In this document: piece after piece, positions 27,201-38,829 of the stretch
Layout: every line of letters starts with the position of its first letter
Numbering within the stretch: position 1 is the stretch's first letter
Assembly: GCF_036588685.1 (NCBI RefSeq)
Contig: NC_086386.1
Span: 31,983,883-32,047,882 of the forward strand
DNA from: Mytilus trossulus
Taxonomy: Eukaryota > Mollusca > Bivalvia > Mytilida > Mytilidae
DNA length: 64,000 bases
Reading direction: 5' to 3'
Notes under the pieces: model-generated
Told to the model about the DNA's origin: nothing
Seen by the model: the letters and a program-made list of their open reading frames with translations, nothing else
Database searches by the model: none
Made by a program: the position numbers and the translations under genes

Positions 27201-30159
27201 CATCTATTTTTCACTAGGTTTTTTCAAAACAGTCGACAGAAGCTCTTAATTTCAAAATGGAAAGGGGTATGCAAGCAACTTGGTTGTAAATTAAGTTAGT
27301 TCTGAACACTTGTAAAACTGACCATGTCAAGGGAATACATGTTTAATAATGGTGAGACTTTATTACCTTGGGGGTTTCCTTGGTGAATGAACCGAAAGTA
27401 TTCTCTACTGCATCTTGGAAGACTTTGCCATCAGTGTGGAACTCAATGTTAACGTTAACATCAGCTTTTGGAGTATTGTTGATAAGTTTAAGTAACTGTG
27501 ACATGATCATTTTCTTCATCATCAATAGTTGTAAACCATTTCCATGCTTCAGAACTCTTTCAGCAAAAGTGCAACAGTCCTCAATTTTCTCAGAAGTTTT
27601 CTCAACATTGTGGAACAATTCCATTATGGCAAGTTCTTGGCAAGAATGACGATTTTCTAGTTCCTCCAACATCTTTTCCTGAAAACAACAAGAACTCAAA
27701 ATATTAAAATCATACTCTGTAATTACTTGTGGCTCATTTTTCATCTGCTTCTCAGATTTAAATAAGTAGTTCCCCTTTGAACTAACTTGGTGATGGAACA
27801 AGCAAACTTATATTCAGTCATAGAAATTGAGGTTAGGCATTTACTGGAGAGAATATATTTTAACCCTTTCGCTGATGAGTCCTGTTTTACCTGGATCGGA
27901 ATACCTCTTTTATATTTTCCACTCAAAACAGTGCAAACATGAGTTATCTTTCTTTGTTGAAAACCTGGATGAAAATGTTGAAAACTGTTGTCAAAATCAG
28001 AGGAAATTTACGGAATTTAAGAGAATTTGAAATGAGGGAACATTTTTTTAAATATGGAAGAATGAAGCCAAACTAGAGAAATCCAGAAAATATACTTGAA
28101 ACAAGAACATACCCAACTTTATTTGTTATCTATCATAATCTGTTGAAAAGACTTACTTATAGTGTTAATACTCAATGTCAGTAGTGAACCTTTGATAACG
28201 ACTATTCAGTATTTTATCTGGAAAGTTATGCTGATAAAAAAAATCATACCTTTTGTATTTCAAGTACAGTTCTGTATGTCTGGAATGTTTCTTGAATTAG
28301 CCCTTTAGCATCATCTCTCTGCATCTGTAGGTCTGACAGAGAATTTTCAAGGGAAGATGATGCCTCATTACATGCTGACACCTTACTCTTACACTCTGTT
28401 ATAAGCACATCAAAATCACTTCTCTGAGACTCTTCAATGTCAGTAATTCTCTCATAATGGTGATTTGGTTGCTTATGGTCTGCTAACATACACTCATTGC
28501 AAATTGGAACCTGAAAATATATAGAATTGATAAATTTATTTCATTTTTTAGTTTTTCTAATTAGCTTCTAAATTACAAGTCTATTAAGTTACTTATATAT
28601 TAAACATACTGGTACTATTACTACGACAACTAGAGTGGACACACTCATAAGTTGTCCACTCCGAGTCAATTTTTTTTTTTATAACTTATAAATATGTTAT
28701 ATTCGGGGGAAAAAAAAGAAGTAACAATTCTGCTTCTACTGTGTAGGGCTTGTGTAGCAAAATATTTTGATTATCAAACACACACAAGAAATAAATAACT
28801 GAAGTCCTGTTTTCTTCAATAATTTTAATATCATTTTCTGCAACTAACTCATTGACATTTCCTTTCTCTAACCAATAAGTGTACTTCCTATCACTATACA
28901 GAGTTGATCCAAATCCTAAAAAGATTTTTTTAAGAAGTCATTTGAAAACCCTTTTCAGCAATTCCTCAAGTCTTTGATTTCAGTATAATTGACCTTGAAC
29001 TTAAAGGTGTAACAATCAATAGGGAGTTTCCATCCATGCTTGATCAAACATTGCATTTAAAAAAAAGATTTCTCAAACGCTCAATAAAGTTATATGGAAC
29101 GTGTTAAGGGAGTGATACTAACACGGGAGAATTTTAACATACCTGACAAGTCATGCAGAAAAATTTCATTTTTTCTGTTGGATGACTGGAACAGAATATT
29201 GGCTTATGAAAAGAAACTGTCTCTGTATCCTGCATGTCATCAAACTTCACAACCTACAATAATTAAAACATATTCTATATTTTATAGATAAATTCTTAGA
29301 ACAGAAAGGTGTATTCAATTTTTTCTGGAGTAGATTTCTTCATCAAAGCAGAACTTACTTTAACGACTGCAGTTAATGTTTATATGAACTTAACAGGAAA
29401 AATAATGTTCTAAATAAATAGTTACATGTCAAATTGCATTATAACGGTCATTTTTAGACCATACAATAAGTTTTCTTTTTATAAGTTATAACTTGATTCA
29501 TTTCAGCAGGAATTTAAAATTAATACTTTTTACAGCCGCCATCAAACTGATTTCCATGTTTTCTACAACTACAATATCACCAAGAAATATAAGTGTTCAG
29601 TATCAAGGTGAAAATGTAATTTGGAACCTGTTTGTAATTAAAATTGTAAATTGGGTGTATCCTAATATATCGTTTCTTAAATCTTTGTACTGAAATGAGA
29701 TAATTATTTTTTTGTGTTTACCTTATGATTATCGAAACATCTCATAAACTGGTGAGCTGTGACACAGTTCTCACACAGATAACTTGCACAATCACAGCAT
29801 CTGGCAACAGCCTTCTCCTTAGCTTTACAGCTGGTGCAGACAAGTTTCATCTCATTCATAGCTGACATCTCCAGTAGATCTATTGTCACATGGTCAATCG
29901 GCAACTCTTGGATCCCTTTCTTGGGAATAGTTGTTTCCTGCTTACATTTAGGACAAACAATAACATCTTTTGGTTCATTTTCTTCTTTCTCTTCAATTTC
30001 CTTTTCCAAACAGGACTGACAGAACACATGCAGACAGGTCAAGATCTTAGGCTGATTAAACGTGGACCCACATTTACCGCATGAATTTTCATCATTTTCC
30101 AGGCTGCATGTTAGTGAATCAATTGGAGACTCCCTAGGAGAATTTTCCTTAGAGGACAT
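21242..30159 (-). CDS. TRIM-NHL protein of the Brat/NCL-1 type, 11 coding exons
   Basis: Exons in transcript order: 30159-29722 (ATG), 29253-29143, 28510-28250, 27678-27367, 27008-26573, 26159-25902, 25514-25412, 25151-24991, 23390-23202, 22910-22759, 21550-21242 (TAA). All borders are GT-AG with matching phases, giving 2730 nt and 909 residues. Domains: C3HC4 RING (C27, C30, C42, H44, C47, C50, C69, C72), B-box 1 (about 108-145), B-box 2 (about 167-201), coiled coil (about 205-370), a Ser/Gly/Asn/Met-rich linker (about 375-640) and a C-terminal NHL propeller (about 640-909) with repeat signatures such as [19 protein letters not shown] and [20 protein letters not shown]. The NHL sequence resembles Drosophila Brat. 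That family binds mRNA through the NHL domain and represses translation; the RING suggests possible ubiquitin-ligase activity. No filamin domain is seen, unlike TRIM2/3/71. Orthology to Brat rather than Mei-P26 is inference. Confidence 0.93.
21895..22640. mobile_element. Intronic element with ATACCCCCGC ends and dimeric internal repeats
   Basis: ATACCCCCGC at 21895-21904 and GCGGGGGTAT at 22631-22640 are exact inverted repeats. Between them, four units each contain AAGTGTTCGGTAAACAGGAA (near 21941, 22109, 22266, 22436). They alternate in two types: type A has 'gtgatgaatctg' and type B has 'gtgatcaatctg', so the true period is a dimer of about 325 bp. The right side carries 'ggacggactgatggacagac', a common molluscan repeat end. 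It lies in the last intron of the TRIM-NHL gene. Confidence 0.75.
23801..24396. mobile_element. Intronic MITE-like element with TTGCTAACGT ends
   Basis: TTGCTAACGT at 23801-23810 pairs with ACGTTAGCAA at 24387-24396. The motif recurs inside in both orientations (for example 'gcgaacgttact' and 'tgtcgctaacgttact'), so subterminal copies are present. No ORF has transposase features. It lies in the TRIM-NHL intron between the exons at 23390 and 24991. Confidence 0.5.
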
Positions 30160-30324
30160 CTTCAATTCTATGTCTGCTAACTGCAAGTAAAGAGTTATAA
30201 GTTGTTACAACCTGCAGCTTGTTCTACAGCAAAGTTAAAATTGAAAGTCAATTTACCCACAATTAAGAAGGGTCAGAAAGTGTTTCCTATGATCATGTGA
30301 AGCTAACTACCAAATCAGAGGTCA

Positions 30325-30413
30325 GGAGTCAATTTCACAAAGAAACTTTGACTAAGAATGATCGCAAGTCATGAACAATTCAGTATAGTAAGTTTTTTTG
30401 TGAAATCGACTCC
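30325..30413. repeat. Short foldback MITE
   Basis: GGAGTCAATTTCACAAAGAA and the reverse complement of the right end, GGAGTCGATTTCACAAAAAA, form imperfect inverted ends of an 89-bp element. It lies just upstream of the TRIM-NHL start exon, in the 5' intron. Confidence 0.6.
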
Positions 30414-31399
30414 AGGACTGTTGTTTCTGATTATTGGGCCCATTGCAGACTTTGCGAAAAACAAGCAGTCCCAACAGTCAAAAGATTTCTTTTTGCCTAA
30501 AAGAACAGGGTGTTATACTACGCCAAAAGCTCCAGCAGAAAATACTCTTCTATTTACTTTATTGCATATATAATACACATATCAATTACATTTTCCTCCA
30601 AAGCTTGTTATTTTTTGCTCCTTTCCTCTTTTTTTCAGGTGGATTTTATCTCTTTTCATGACATGAATCATGTTTTATTGAACATGAAATATTTATATTG
30701 GTTAAGACAAAAAAATCCCAATTATAGTTGGGAAAATTGTCAGGACACAAATTTTTGACCTAATTTTTACTACCTATGGATCTTCAGAACGCTGGCACTG
30801 TTGCATCAATATATTCTGCTCTACTTCATCATTATATTTTATTGTTCGTTTCTCACTTCCGGATAGAATTTCGTATTCTGCTTCAAAATTATACATTAAT
30901 GGTTGGTTGGCCCAAAATTTATCTATTCTGTTTTTGAAAGTGTTTAAAGTTTTTGCTGATTTACTACATCAAACTACATGTATTCTACCTGGTCTGGGTA
31001 CTAATTAACTGATAAATACATCCTTGCAAAATATTGATTTAATGTCATTTACCATGTTGTAACTGTGAAAATAAAGTGATATATAATCAATTCATCTGTA
31101 GCTATGATCTTTGCTGTACATCATTTTAACAGGAAAAAGATTTAAAACCACAGTAATCTGATTAAAATAAAATTGTCTTGGCGACACCACTTCCTGGTCC
31201 ACAGGATTAATGAACATTTGTGTTCCATAGAGTAAATCAGATATTCACATTGAGTATACCTTATTGTTTTCTTTGCCAGTCTGTTTTCAGGTGTTGGCTC
31301 TTTGGTAGCAATATTTCAGAATGCATGATACCATATCAAAATCATATCAACAAATACTGGCCAATTTGTACATTGACCTTCACCTTTGAAACATTATGT

Positions 31400-32110
31400 T
31401 ACATATATTTTCTTATCTTAAAACTGCATGGTAAATGAGTTGCAAGAAATGCAATAACTTGTTAGTATTCTAAATTTGAATTGAAAGGATGGAATAAGAT
31501 ATTTTTATAAAACTTACTTTCGATTTTCCGTGTAGAAAAAATAATTTCATATTATTATGTGCACACATGCGCGATATTCAACAAATGGCTGCCGAGATGG
31601 AATATTTTATGTTTTATTTCTACTTTCGTTATATTAATACAAATATTAAAACGACCATGCAAACCAAGTTATCATGTGCTGCAAACAAATTAATCATAAA
31701 TGTTTTCTTTATCAGCTGTTTATAGCAGCACGTGAGCACGTGCGTCAACACTGAATTTTTTTACTTCCTTTCAACGACTCTTTCATTTGCGATTTCAATA
31801 GATATTTCGCACACTTTCAAAACAAATGTATCACACACATTTTTCATACAATTATGACACAATTTCTTTATTTGCCACAAATGCCATAAATCAGAACAAG
31901 TGCAACCAGTCTGGTCGAGGAAAATTTGAAGGTCAAACAAATGTTCATCTGATGATAAAAATCGAGAGAAATGTGAAATCATACATACCTGGAATGTCAA
32001 TAATTAAATATTCTTCGATTTTATTGTTCCATCTGCGATCAGAAGGTCTTTAATTTGCGATTATTTCTCCCTGGAAGTCAGTCGTCTTCCCGCCATGTAA
32101 AATACTTAGA
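31400..32110 (-). promoter_or_regulatory. Probable 5' non-coding exons and promoter region of the TRIM-NHL gene
   Basis: The ATG exon begins with an acceptor (TTTACTTGCAG, exon from 30180), so at least one upstream non-coding exon is needed. Two minus-strand donors fit: AAA|GTAAGT with exon end at 31518, and CCAG|GTATGT with exon end at 31989. The region is richer in CpG than its surroundings ('gcgcgatattc', 'gcacgtgagcacgtgcgtc' near 31728-31745), as at promoters. Two alternative first exons are possible. Transcript data are not available here. Confidence 0.4.
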
Positions 32111-32329
32111 AAATGATTTGTTCGGTATTGTTTACACATGCGTCAAAATTCAGCGCGAAAATACAAAATCCCTAAGTTACAAATCTTTGAGGTTATCAGA
32201 CAGTAGTCTACTGTTTATTACTAGTCCTTTGTTGGTCTGAAGATTATTTACTTTTCTGCACAGCGTGGCATAGTATTTATGTATATTTATTTACAAACTG
32301 AGAATATCTGCACTGAATTTTTAACTGAG

Positions 32330-32520
32330 GGGGGATAGGACCTTTATCGGGACTCCGGGATCGGGTGTTTTTAAGCTCGGGATTTCGGGATTGATCCTTT
32401 CGGGATCCGGGAAATCTTTTTTCGAATCTCGGGACCTCGGGATTTCATGTTTTCAAAGCCCGGGATTTCGGTATTTCGTATTTTTAAGCCCGGGATTTCG
32501 GGATCAGGACCCCTCCTACC
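32330..32520. repeat. Interspersed repeat rich in CGGGATTTCGGGAT
   Basis: Iterated 'cgggatttcggga' and 'ctcgggat' motifs in a GC-richer block mark a known style of bivalve repeat. No coding sequence is present. Confidence 0.6.
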
Positions 32521-32829
32521 CTCCCTCTTAACTGACACGGAATTCGGAAAATGAATTTGCGTTAATTTTTAATTGTGTTTGAAAGTTAACTATCAGTCAT
32601 CGAGTTTTAAGGACAATTGCTTCCTGAATAAAATATTTCAGAAAAAGTGATATGACAGACCAACTTATTCAGTCATGTAATATGATTCTGTACTCTACAA
32701 AATATAATATTTAACAAGTCAAAAAGGGTACAACATCACCATTAAATAACTTTATCATATGTTTAGTAGTAAATACAGTAGTTTTGCATATGTGATAAAT
32801 AGCCTGCTGTTTAATCCATATCGCGCAAC

Positions 32830-32950
32830 TTTGATGCGCACCCTTTATCGCATACCCTTTATCACACCCCTACCCTTTATCGCATACCCTTTATCGCACC
32901 CCTACCCTTTATCACACCCCTACTTTTTTTTTTTTTTTTTTTTTTTTTAC
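32830..32950. repeat. CCCTTTATCGCA microsatellite with poly-T
   Basis: Several copies of 'accctttatcgcat' and 'accctttatcacacccct' are followed by a run of about 24 T near 32925-32948. This is a simple tandem repeat. Confidence 0.85.
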
Positions 32951-33294
32951 TTAGTCAGTTTTGGTTTTTTTTTTGCTTATGAAAAATTTTCCTCAATTTT
33001 TTTTTATGACGTCATTGTTTGGTATGTGACGTCACGAACGTCGTTTTCATATTGTATGTGACGTCAAGAACGTCAAAAAAAATTCTTATGTATAAAAAAT
33101 ACAAAAATAAACAAAATATTTTTAAAACAAAAGCACGTAAATTGTAAGGTAACCAAGGTGCTTCGGATTAGTAATTGAGCAGTTCTTTTTTAAGGCCATT
33201 GAAACAAGACAAAAGTAGATCTGAAGGTAACCCAGTGTTATGAATCAGAAAACAGTTCATATAATACTCTTCTGTTGAAACATATGATAAAGCG

Positions 33295-33432
33295 TATAAT
33301 ACATGGCAAAATCCGTATCACATGCCGTATCACCCTCGACCAATATTATCCCTCAGGCCTAAAGGCCCTTGGGCTGATATTGATGTCTCGGGATGATACG
33401 ACATATGATACGGATTTTGACATGTATTATTC
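33295..33432. repeat. 138-bp foldback element
   Basis: The left arm contains AATACATGGCAAAATCCGTA and the right arm contains TACGGATTTTGACATGTATT, near-perfect inverted repeats. The inner part pairs as well: 'caatattatccctcaggcc' against 'ggcccttgggctgatattg'. The whole element therefore folds on itself with almost no loop. Confidence 0.8.
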
Positions 33433-33950
33433 TCTATATAAAATGAACAAATATTATATATTGCGGATAACAGATATCCTTGACCTTCTTCAATAATAGC
33501 ACGATGTCAAATAGGTTCTATATACCATTGCATGACTGTTACGTGTAGTACGATTTCCTAAAGAGTTTCTATCCAACCCAGTGGCGGATCTAGAAAAAAA
33601 ATTGGGGGGGGGGGGGGGGGGGGGGGGTCCCAAATGAATATTGAATGGTATGAAAAAGGTTAAAAAATACCTTCGACATTATGGAAGATCATGAATTTGG
33701 ACAACACCATGCGATGCACATATTTCTAGGTAAAGGAATTTAAAGACATGTAAAACTGATCTTTATTTAAGACTCTATACAATATCTTGCAATCTAAAAA
33801 TAGCACAACATACAACTGTCATCTGAATAAGGCAAGCTGTAAAAAAGGTTTAGCTAAAATGTTCCGAATCGGTAAAAATAGTTTAACGTAAAATTGTTCA
33901 AAATTTACTAATTTAACAAACTTAAGAGTCGTTTATCAGGTCATTCAACA

Positions 33951-34187
33951 TCATGCTTCGCGGGGTTTCCTTGCAAAGTTATCTATAATTTGTTTAATGT
34001 TTAGTTCCAAACTGTAGTGCACATGCATCAACGCAAGTCCGTTTAAACGCGATTGTCCCATAGTTGTTCTCAGGTAGGTTTTTAGAAGTGATAACTCACT
34101 GTTGGATCCCTCACATTCGCAACTCGTCACCCCCATGGTAGCTATGATTTTTAAGATATCAGAAATAATTGGATAGTCGGTTTTGCA
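33951..34187 (-). pseudogene. hAT transposase C-terminal (dimerisation) fragment
   Basis: The minus-strand frame reads DYPIISDILKIIATMGVTSC, then CECEGSNSELSLLKTYLRTT, then MGQSRLNGLALMHVH, and ends at a stop at 33951-33953. The C-E-C-E, L-K-T-Y-L-R and R-L-x-G-L-A-L spacing is characteristic of the hAT C-terminal dimerisation region found in ZBED-like transposases. No catalytic core is recognisable upstream, so this is a truncated, non-functional copy. It confirms the hAT call made from the inverted ends. Confidence 0.8.
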
Positions 34188-34599
34188 ACTTCTTTAGAGC
34201 ACCGGCTACAGTTTCTGGTTTTGAAAGCATTGACTCTCAAGTCTTTTGCCACAAACGCAGTATGGAAGGCATTGTAGATGGACTCGGCAAATCAGTATGG
34301 TAAAAGTCTACAAAATGTTAATTTTATCAATGTACCAACTTCAATGCTTGAATTGCTGTTGATGTTGGGGAAAAAAGGGGGGGGGGGGGGGGGGGGGTTG
34401 GGGCTGATTGTTTTTTTTTCAAAATGTACATAAATGATATTTAAAACCGAGACTCCGTTAGTTGGAGAATGCAATTATATATGGAAATTTCACTTAAAAA
34501 TACAAAATAATTTGTATTTACCTTTCAAAATAAAAAGTCAACTTCTTCATATTGACGAGCTGTTTTGACAATTTAATTACATGTATACAGGTGCGGCGA

Positions 34600-35590
34600 C
34601 CGGTGCTTTTCATTTGCGCCAATTGATATTTCATTTGCGCCAAAAATTAAATCTTTCATTTGTGCCAATATTACAGGTAAGTACAGGTAAATACATGTAA
34701 AAATGTATAATGTATAAAACATAAAAATTTTCAAAAAGTCTTTTAATAATGAAGAAACATATTCCTCAGAAATCAGTTATCATAAAATCATACAAGTTAT
34801 GCTAAAACCTCGATAAAATCATACAAGTAATGCTAAAATCATACAAGTAATGTTAAAACCTGAATAAAACCTTGGTAAAATCATGGAAGTAATGTTAAAA
34901 CCTTGATAAAAACAGAAAAGAAAGCACTTTATACACTGGAGTACATTATTGAGACATTTGTTAATCTATAGTAAAGTTAAAAGTCTGTTCTGGCACAAAA
35001 TTTATAAGCAACGGTCTTGATGTAGTCATGCCTTGAAATTTCCCCTCGTAGGTGCATGCCATGATTCTCCATAAGATAGTCAGTTTTCTCTTTCTCCCAT
35101 CGTCGAACTGCAGCCGGTGTGTCCTTGGATCTTATTTTGATGTATGTTGTAGCCTGAATCTTCTTTACAACGTCAACATAAATAAACATGTTTGGATGTT
35201 TTAAATAAAATTGTTCATTGAAATGTTCATGGAATGATTCCGGTCTATTGTTGGATCGTTTGAAATTAGCAGTGGGTGTAGCAGCCCAAAATGACGGTAG
35301 ATATCTAGATTCCGGGCGTGTATAAGTTTCCAAAACATAGTCAGCAAATTTTATGCATCTGCTATCAGTTGGAGATTCAGTCATAATGTCCATCAATTTG
35401 ATCAGGCGGTAGATATGGTAACCCCAAAAATAATGATAAATAATATTCAACTTTTCCGTTACATTACCTGTCATACCTGTAAAATGGCGCAAATAAAGGT
35501 GTTTTTTTTTTTGCGCAAATGATATATAACCTTGTGGCGCAAATGAAAGGTTTGATTTTTTAAAAATTGGCGCAAATGAAATGCAGGTAA
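34600..35590 (-). mobile_element. Nested MULE (Phantom/FLYWCH-like) fragment with iterated GCGCAAAT ends
   Basis: Both ends are built of repeated GCGCAAATG motifs in opposite orientation. Three sit near 34609-34675 ('catttgcgcc') and four near 35491-35582 ('ggcgcaaatg'). The coding remnant at 34977-35474 lies between them. It is contained inside the hAT element, so it inserted later. The outer boundary and target-site duplication are not clear. Confidence 0.7.
34977..35474 (-). pseudogene. MULE transposase C-terminal fragment
   Basis: The frame contains WAATPTANFKRSNNRPESFH, followed by EHFNEQFYLKHPNMFIYVDV and a K-K-I-Q-A-T-T-Y-I-K-I segment. The 'R-x-N-N-x-P-E-S-F-H...F...HP.....D' pattern matches the C-terminal part of MULE transposases of the Phantom/FLYWCH type common in invertebrates. 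The catalytic DDE part is absent, so it cannot encode an active enzyme. The same module is found at 58169-58468. The family call is from memory of the pattern. Confidence 0.7.
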
Positions 35591-35814
35591 AACGCATTGA
35601 TCCGTATTCTATTATTGTGACACCTTATATTATTGGTATCCAGGTAATCCGTAACCATTTAGTGCGATGAAAGGATTAATCTTAAGTGTTATTTTGTTAA
35701 TTAGCTAGTGATTGAAAAAATAGACACTTTAAAAAAAAAATGAGGTTCGTCATGGGGGTGGTCCGGTGCGCCGTGGGACCACCGGCTGGATCCGCCACTG
35801 CCAATCGTCAGAAA

Positions 35815-36150
35815 TATACACAATGACATTCATATATATATATATAGCTATGTGGTACGATTTCATTTTAAAGGGGATTCCATTCAGTCCTTAGAATTAT
35901 ACACAATAGCATTCATATATAGCTCTGTGGCACAATTTCCTAAAGGGATTCCATTCAATCCTCGGAAACATACACGTAACAATGACATTCATATATATAG
36001 CTCTGTGGTACGATTTCCTAAGGGGTTCCATTCAATCCTCAAACACATACACAATGACATTCATATATATAGCTCTGTGGCACGATTTCCAAAAAGGGTT
36101 CCATTCAATCCTCAGAAATATACACAATGACATTCATGTATAGCTCTCGG
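35815..36150. repeat. Tandem repeat, unit about 75 bp
   Basis: Four to five copies of a unit containing 'caatgacattcatatatata', 'gctctgtggcacgatttcc' and 'ggttccattcaatcctcaga' occur with spacings of about 73-83 bp. A displaced part of one unit (33541-33578) lies on the other side of the hAT insertion. Confidence 0.85.
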
Positions 36151-38629
36151 GCGCGTGCGATTTCAAGTATGTCCGTCAGTTTACTTTCGCGACAACTCAA
36201 ATTCTCGGAACTTATATACCAGCCAACCCGGGAGTTCTTGGTTTTCAAAGGATTTTCGAAATTTTTTACTTGTCTTAAGCTTTAATTCCACCAACCGAAG
36301 GGTGACTTGCTGAAATTTCTAGCTTTCTTTACTGACCATTATTGTATTAATGTTGATAGTCTTTAAAATACAAGTTTTACAACAAGTAGCAGATCATTTT
36401 AACATTATCGATGACCCATGAAATCAAATGAATCCTGACAAGAAACATTTATAGATTGCATCACTCTATTCACAAAAACATAGTTGACCTACTGCAAATG
36501 ATCTTATAGTAGCGGGTCAAATTATATAAATTTAACACTGACCAAATGCACTGAAAATGAGGCCAATATATGTTAGGTTATGTATGCCAGATAGACAGGT
36601 GCACCCTTGTAGTCATTCCATGCACCAAAATACTGTTGACCTATTGGTTATATTATCTGAAAAACTTAAATGAAATTGACCATGAAAACTTAATATTGAA
36701 AATTGCAAATTGATTAAGTCACTGGACCACGCCATAGCTCATTATATATGTATTATTGATGTGTATGTAATTCAAATGTACACATATCAATATAGTGTGT
36801 ATAGAATATATACTGAGACAAGTGCTAATATATTGTACTGCATTAGTGTACATCATAATTTTATGCTATAAAAATTCAACTTTCATCTAGAAAATGCGGG
36901 TTTACCATGTTTTGCGTTAAATAAAGTCTAAACGAAAATATCCCTCTATCGAAGGATAATAATTCAATACAGACCCAACCTGTTAAATATGGTCGTTAGT
37001 TTTCGCGTTTGAAGTGATTTTCATTTCAATGCATTTTTATAGCCAGTTACTTGAAAGTATGGTCTCATAGTTGAAGACCGCACACTGGCACATATGTTTA
37101 AATCTTCTGCATTTCAACAATTTAAGTGGGGTAATTAAAATTGTCCTTATCTATTTGCCTTTTGCCGTTCGTCAAACACCGAACAGTTTCCGTCACAACT
37201 TTTATAAATCTATATTGCTATATCGATTGCACATACACACATGCTTGTTCCTATTGAAATCAGTAGTGTAACAAACTTGAAGGGAAAAGGAATGTTATTA
37301 ATTTTGTTTTAAAAAAACTTATTAAACATGGGGTCTATTTTTATTCTTTCAGCTCCAAGAGAGGAATAGTGTGCTGAGTAAAGTCTGCTAGTCAGTCTTT
37401 CCACCTAAGACAACGAGTTGCACATATTATGATATTTAATTCTAGTTCTGGAAATACGATCTTTGTGTCAGATTGATACGGTGACTGTTCAGTGTGTGTC
37501 GAGAGAACAATATGAATCCTGTGTTGAACTATCCGATCTCTAGACCCTTACCTACACATCTTTTAATTATTTACAATAAATATGTAAATGGTGTTGACAC
37601 ATCGATCATTCGTAATTACTGAAGGACATGTCTAACTTTGTAATGAATATGAGGTCATTGACTAGAGAACAAAATCAAGCTGTGATATGAACGTATCATT
37701 AGCAATCTCGTTAGTGAAAGTTTTAATCAAAACTTTCCGAATTTCGTTGTACAGCCGATTACACTACGTGTGTAGGCAAAGGTAATATATTTGGTTAGCT
37801 GAACCGTTGAGTCATTATTATGTGAGGTATAAAACCCTCCTTTCGTAGAAGCTTAGTCCAACAGACAGACAGATAGATAAGTTATCTGTCGGGCTAGTTT
37901 ACCTTACCCCAAAATGACTACGCGGATCAACTAACAAGCAAGATATTGCCAATGCCTACACACTCAATGAAATAGGCTGTAATAATACCAACTGTTTTTT
38001 TTGGATACTCTTGTATTGATGTACCTCGAAATATACTGCAGTTAATTTGAACAGAACTTAGCCACTTTGTGACCGTCGACAAATAATTCCCATGATTTAA
38101 ACCATTTGGAGTACAGCAACTTTTTTAACATTTGAATTTGTTTTGTTGATAGTTTTGCACCAATCCTCTGGTAATGTTTTCAAACGTATTAAGACTAGTT
38201 TCAGATATTTTTTGAGAGAAACGGTCTATATTAGAATCAACAATATTACCTCTGGGTGGGCTGAGGGTCATTTGTTTAATTCCGTTTGAACCAAACGAGT
38301 GAACCCGGGAAAAGGGCTATCCGACATCTTTCCCTTCCTTTGGAAAACATTGCCCTTCATTATCAAGACTAGAAGATCCATATGGTTTCAAAGAGACATC
38401 TGTCTCATCAAGACCACCATCAAATCACCTGTACCGACAATGTGCTGTTTTAAATGAAAATTTAATATACATCTCTCAATCTGATTAATCAGATAAGCTG
38501 GATACATGATTTGCATTTTAATCAAATTGACATTTTCTTATAAAAGTGAAGATAGGGTTTCAATCAGATGATTTGGAAACCTTGTTAATATACAACTACC
38601 GGTAGAGACATCAATGAGCCTGTGTCACT
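36151..38629. other. Intergenic DNA, nothing recognised
   Basis: AT-rich sequence with no protein-like frame, RNA gene or clear repeat structure that I can support. Confidence 0.4.
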
Positions 38630-38642
38630 CACCTGTTATGTT

Positions 38643-38780
38643 GCCAGCTGAAGGACGCCTCTGGGTGGGGGAATTTCTTGTTACATTGAAGACCTGTTGG
38701 TGACCTTCTGCTGTTGTTTTTGCTATGGTAGGGTTGTTGTCTCTTTGACACATTCCCCATTTCCATTTTCAATTTTATTA
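38643..38780 (+). repeat. Interspersed repeat family B copy
   Basis: Contains GCTGAAGGACGCCTCTGGGT, GACCTGTTGGTGACCTTCTG and ACACATTCCCCATTTCCATT in family order, ending in a short T/A-rich tail. Confidence 0.75.
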
Positions 38781-38829
38781 TTATATACAACTAGATACCC
38801 TTATGCTGATTGTTGTTTATCTCAGTTGT

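Larger units (their letters stand above)
33579..35800 (-). mobile_element. Decayed hAT-family transposon, host to a nested MULE
   Basis: CAGTGGCGGATCTAG at 33579 and CTGGATCCGCCACTG ending at 35800 form inverted ends with one mismatch, a typical hAT pattern. Two long G runs (near 33604 and 34377) lie in the left part. A minus-strand remnant of the hAT dimerisation domain is present at 33951-34187. The flanks show that the element landed inside a tandem repeat unit: 'tacgatttcctaaagagtttctatccaacc' on the left continues as 'ccaatcgtcagaaatatacac' on the right, matching intact units at 35815-36150. The 8-bp duplication has decayed. Confidence 0.8.

Noticed and set aside
31761..32000. 79-codon minus-strand ORF near the TRIM-NHL promoter
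   Set aside because: It overlaps the putative non-coding first exon, shows no domain, and its frame is not continuous with the RING exon.
35852..36130. 92-codon ORF with repeated IYSSVxRFPK motif
   Set aside because: It is a translation of the ~75-bp tandem repeat.
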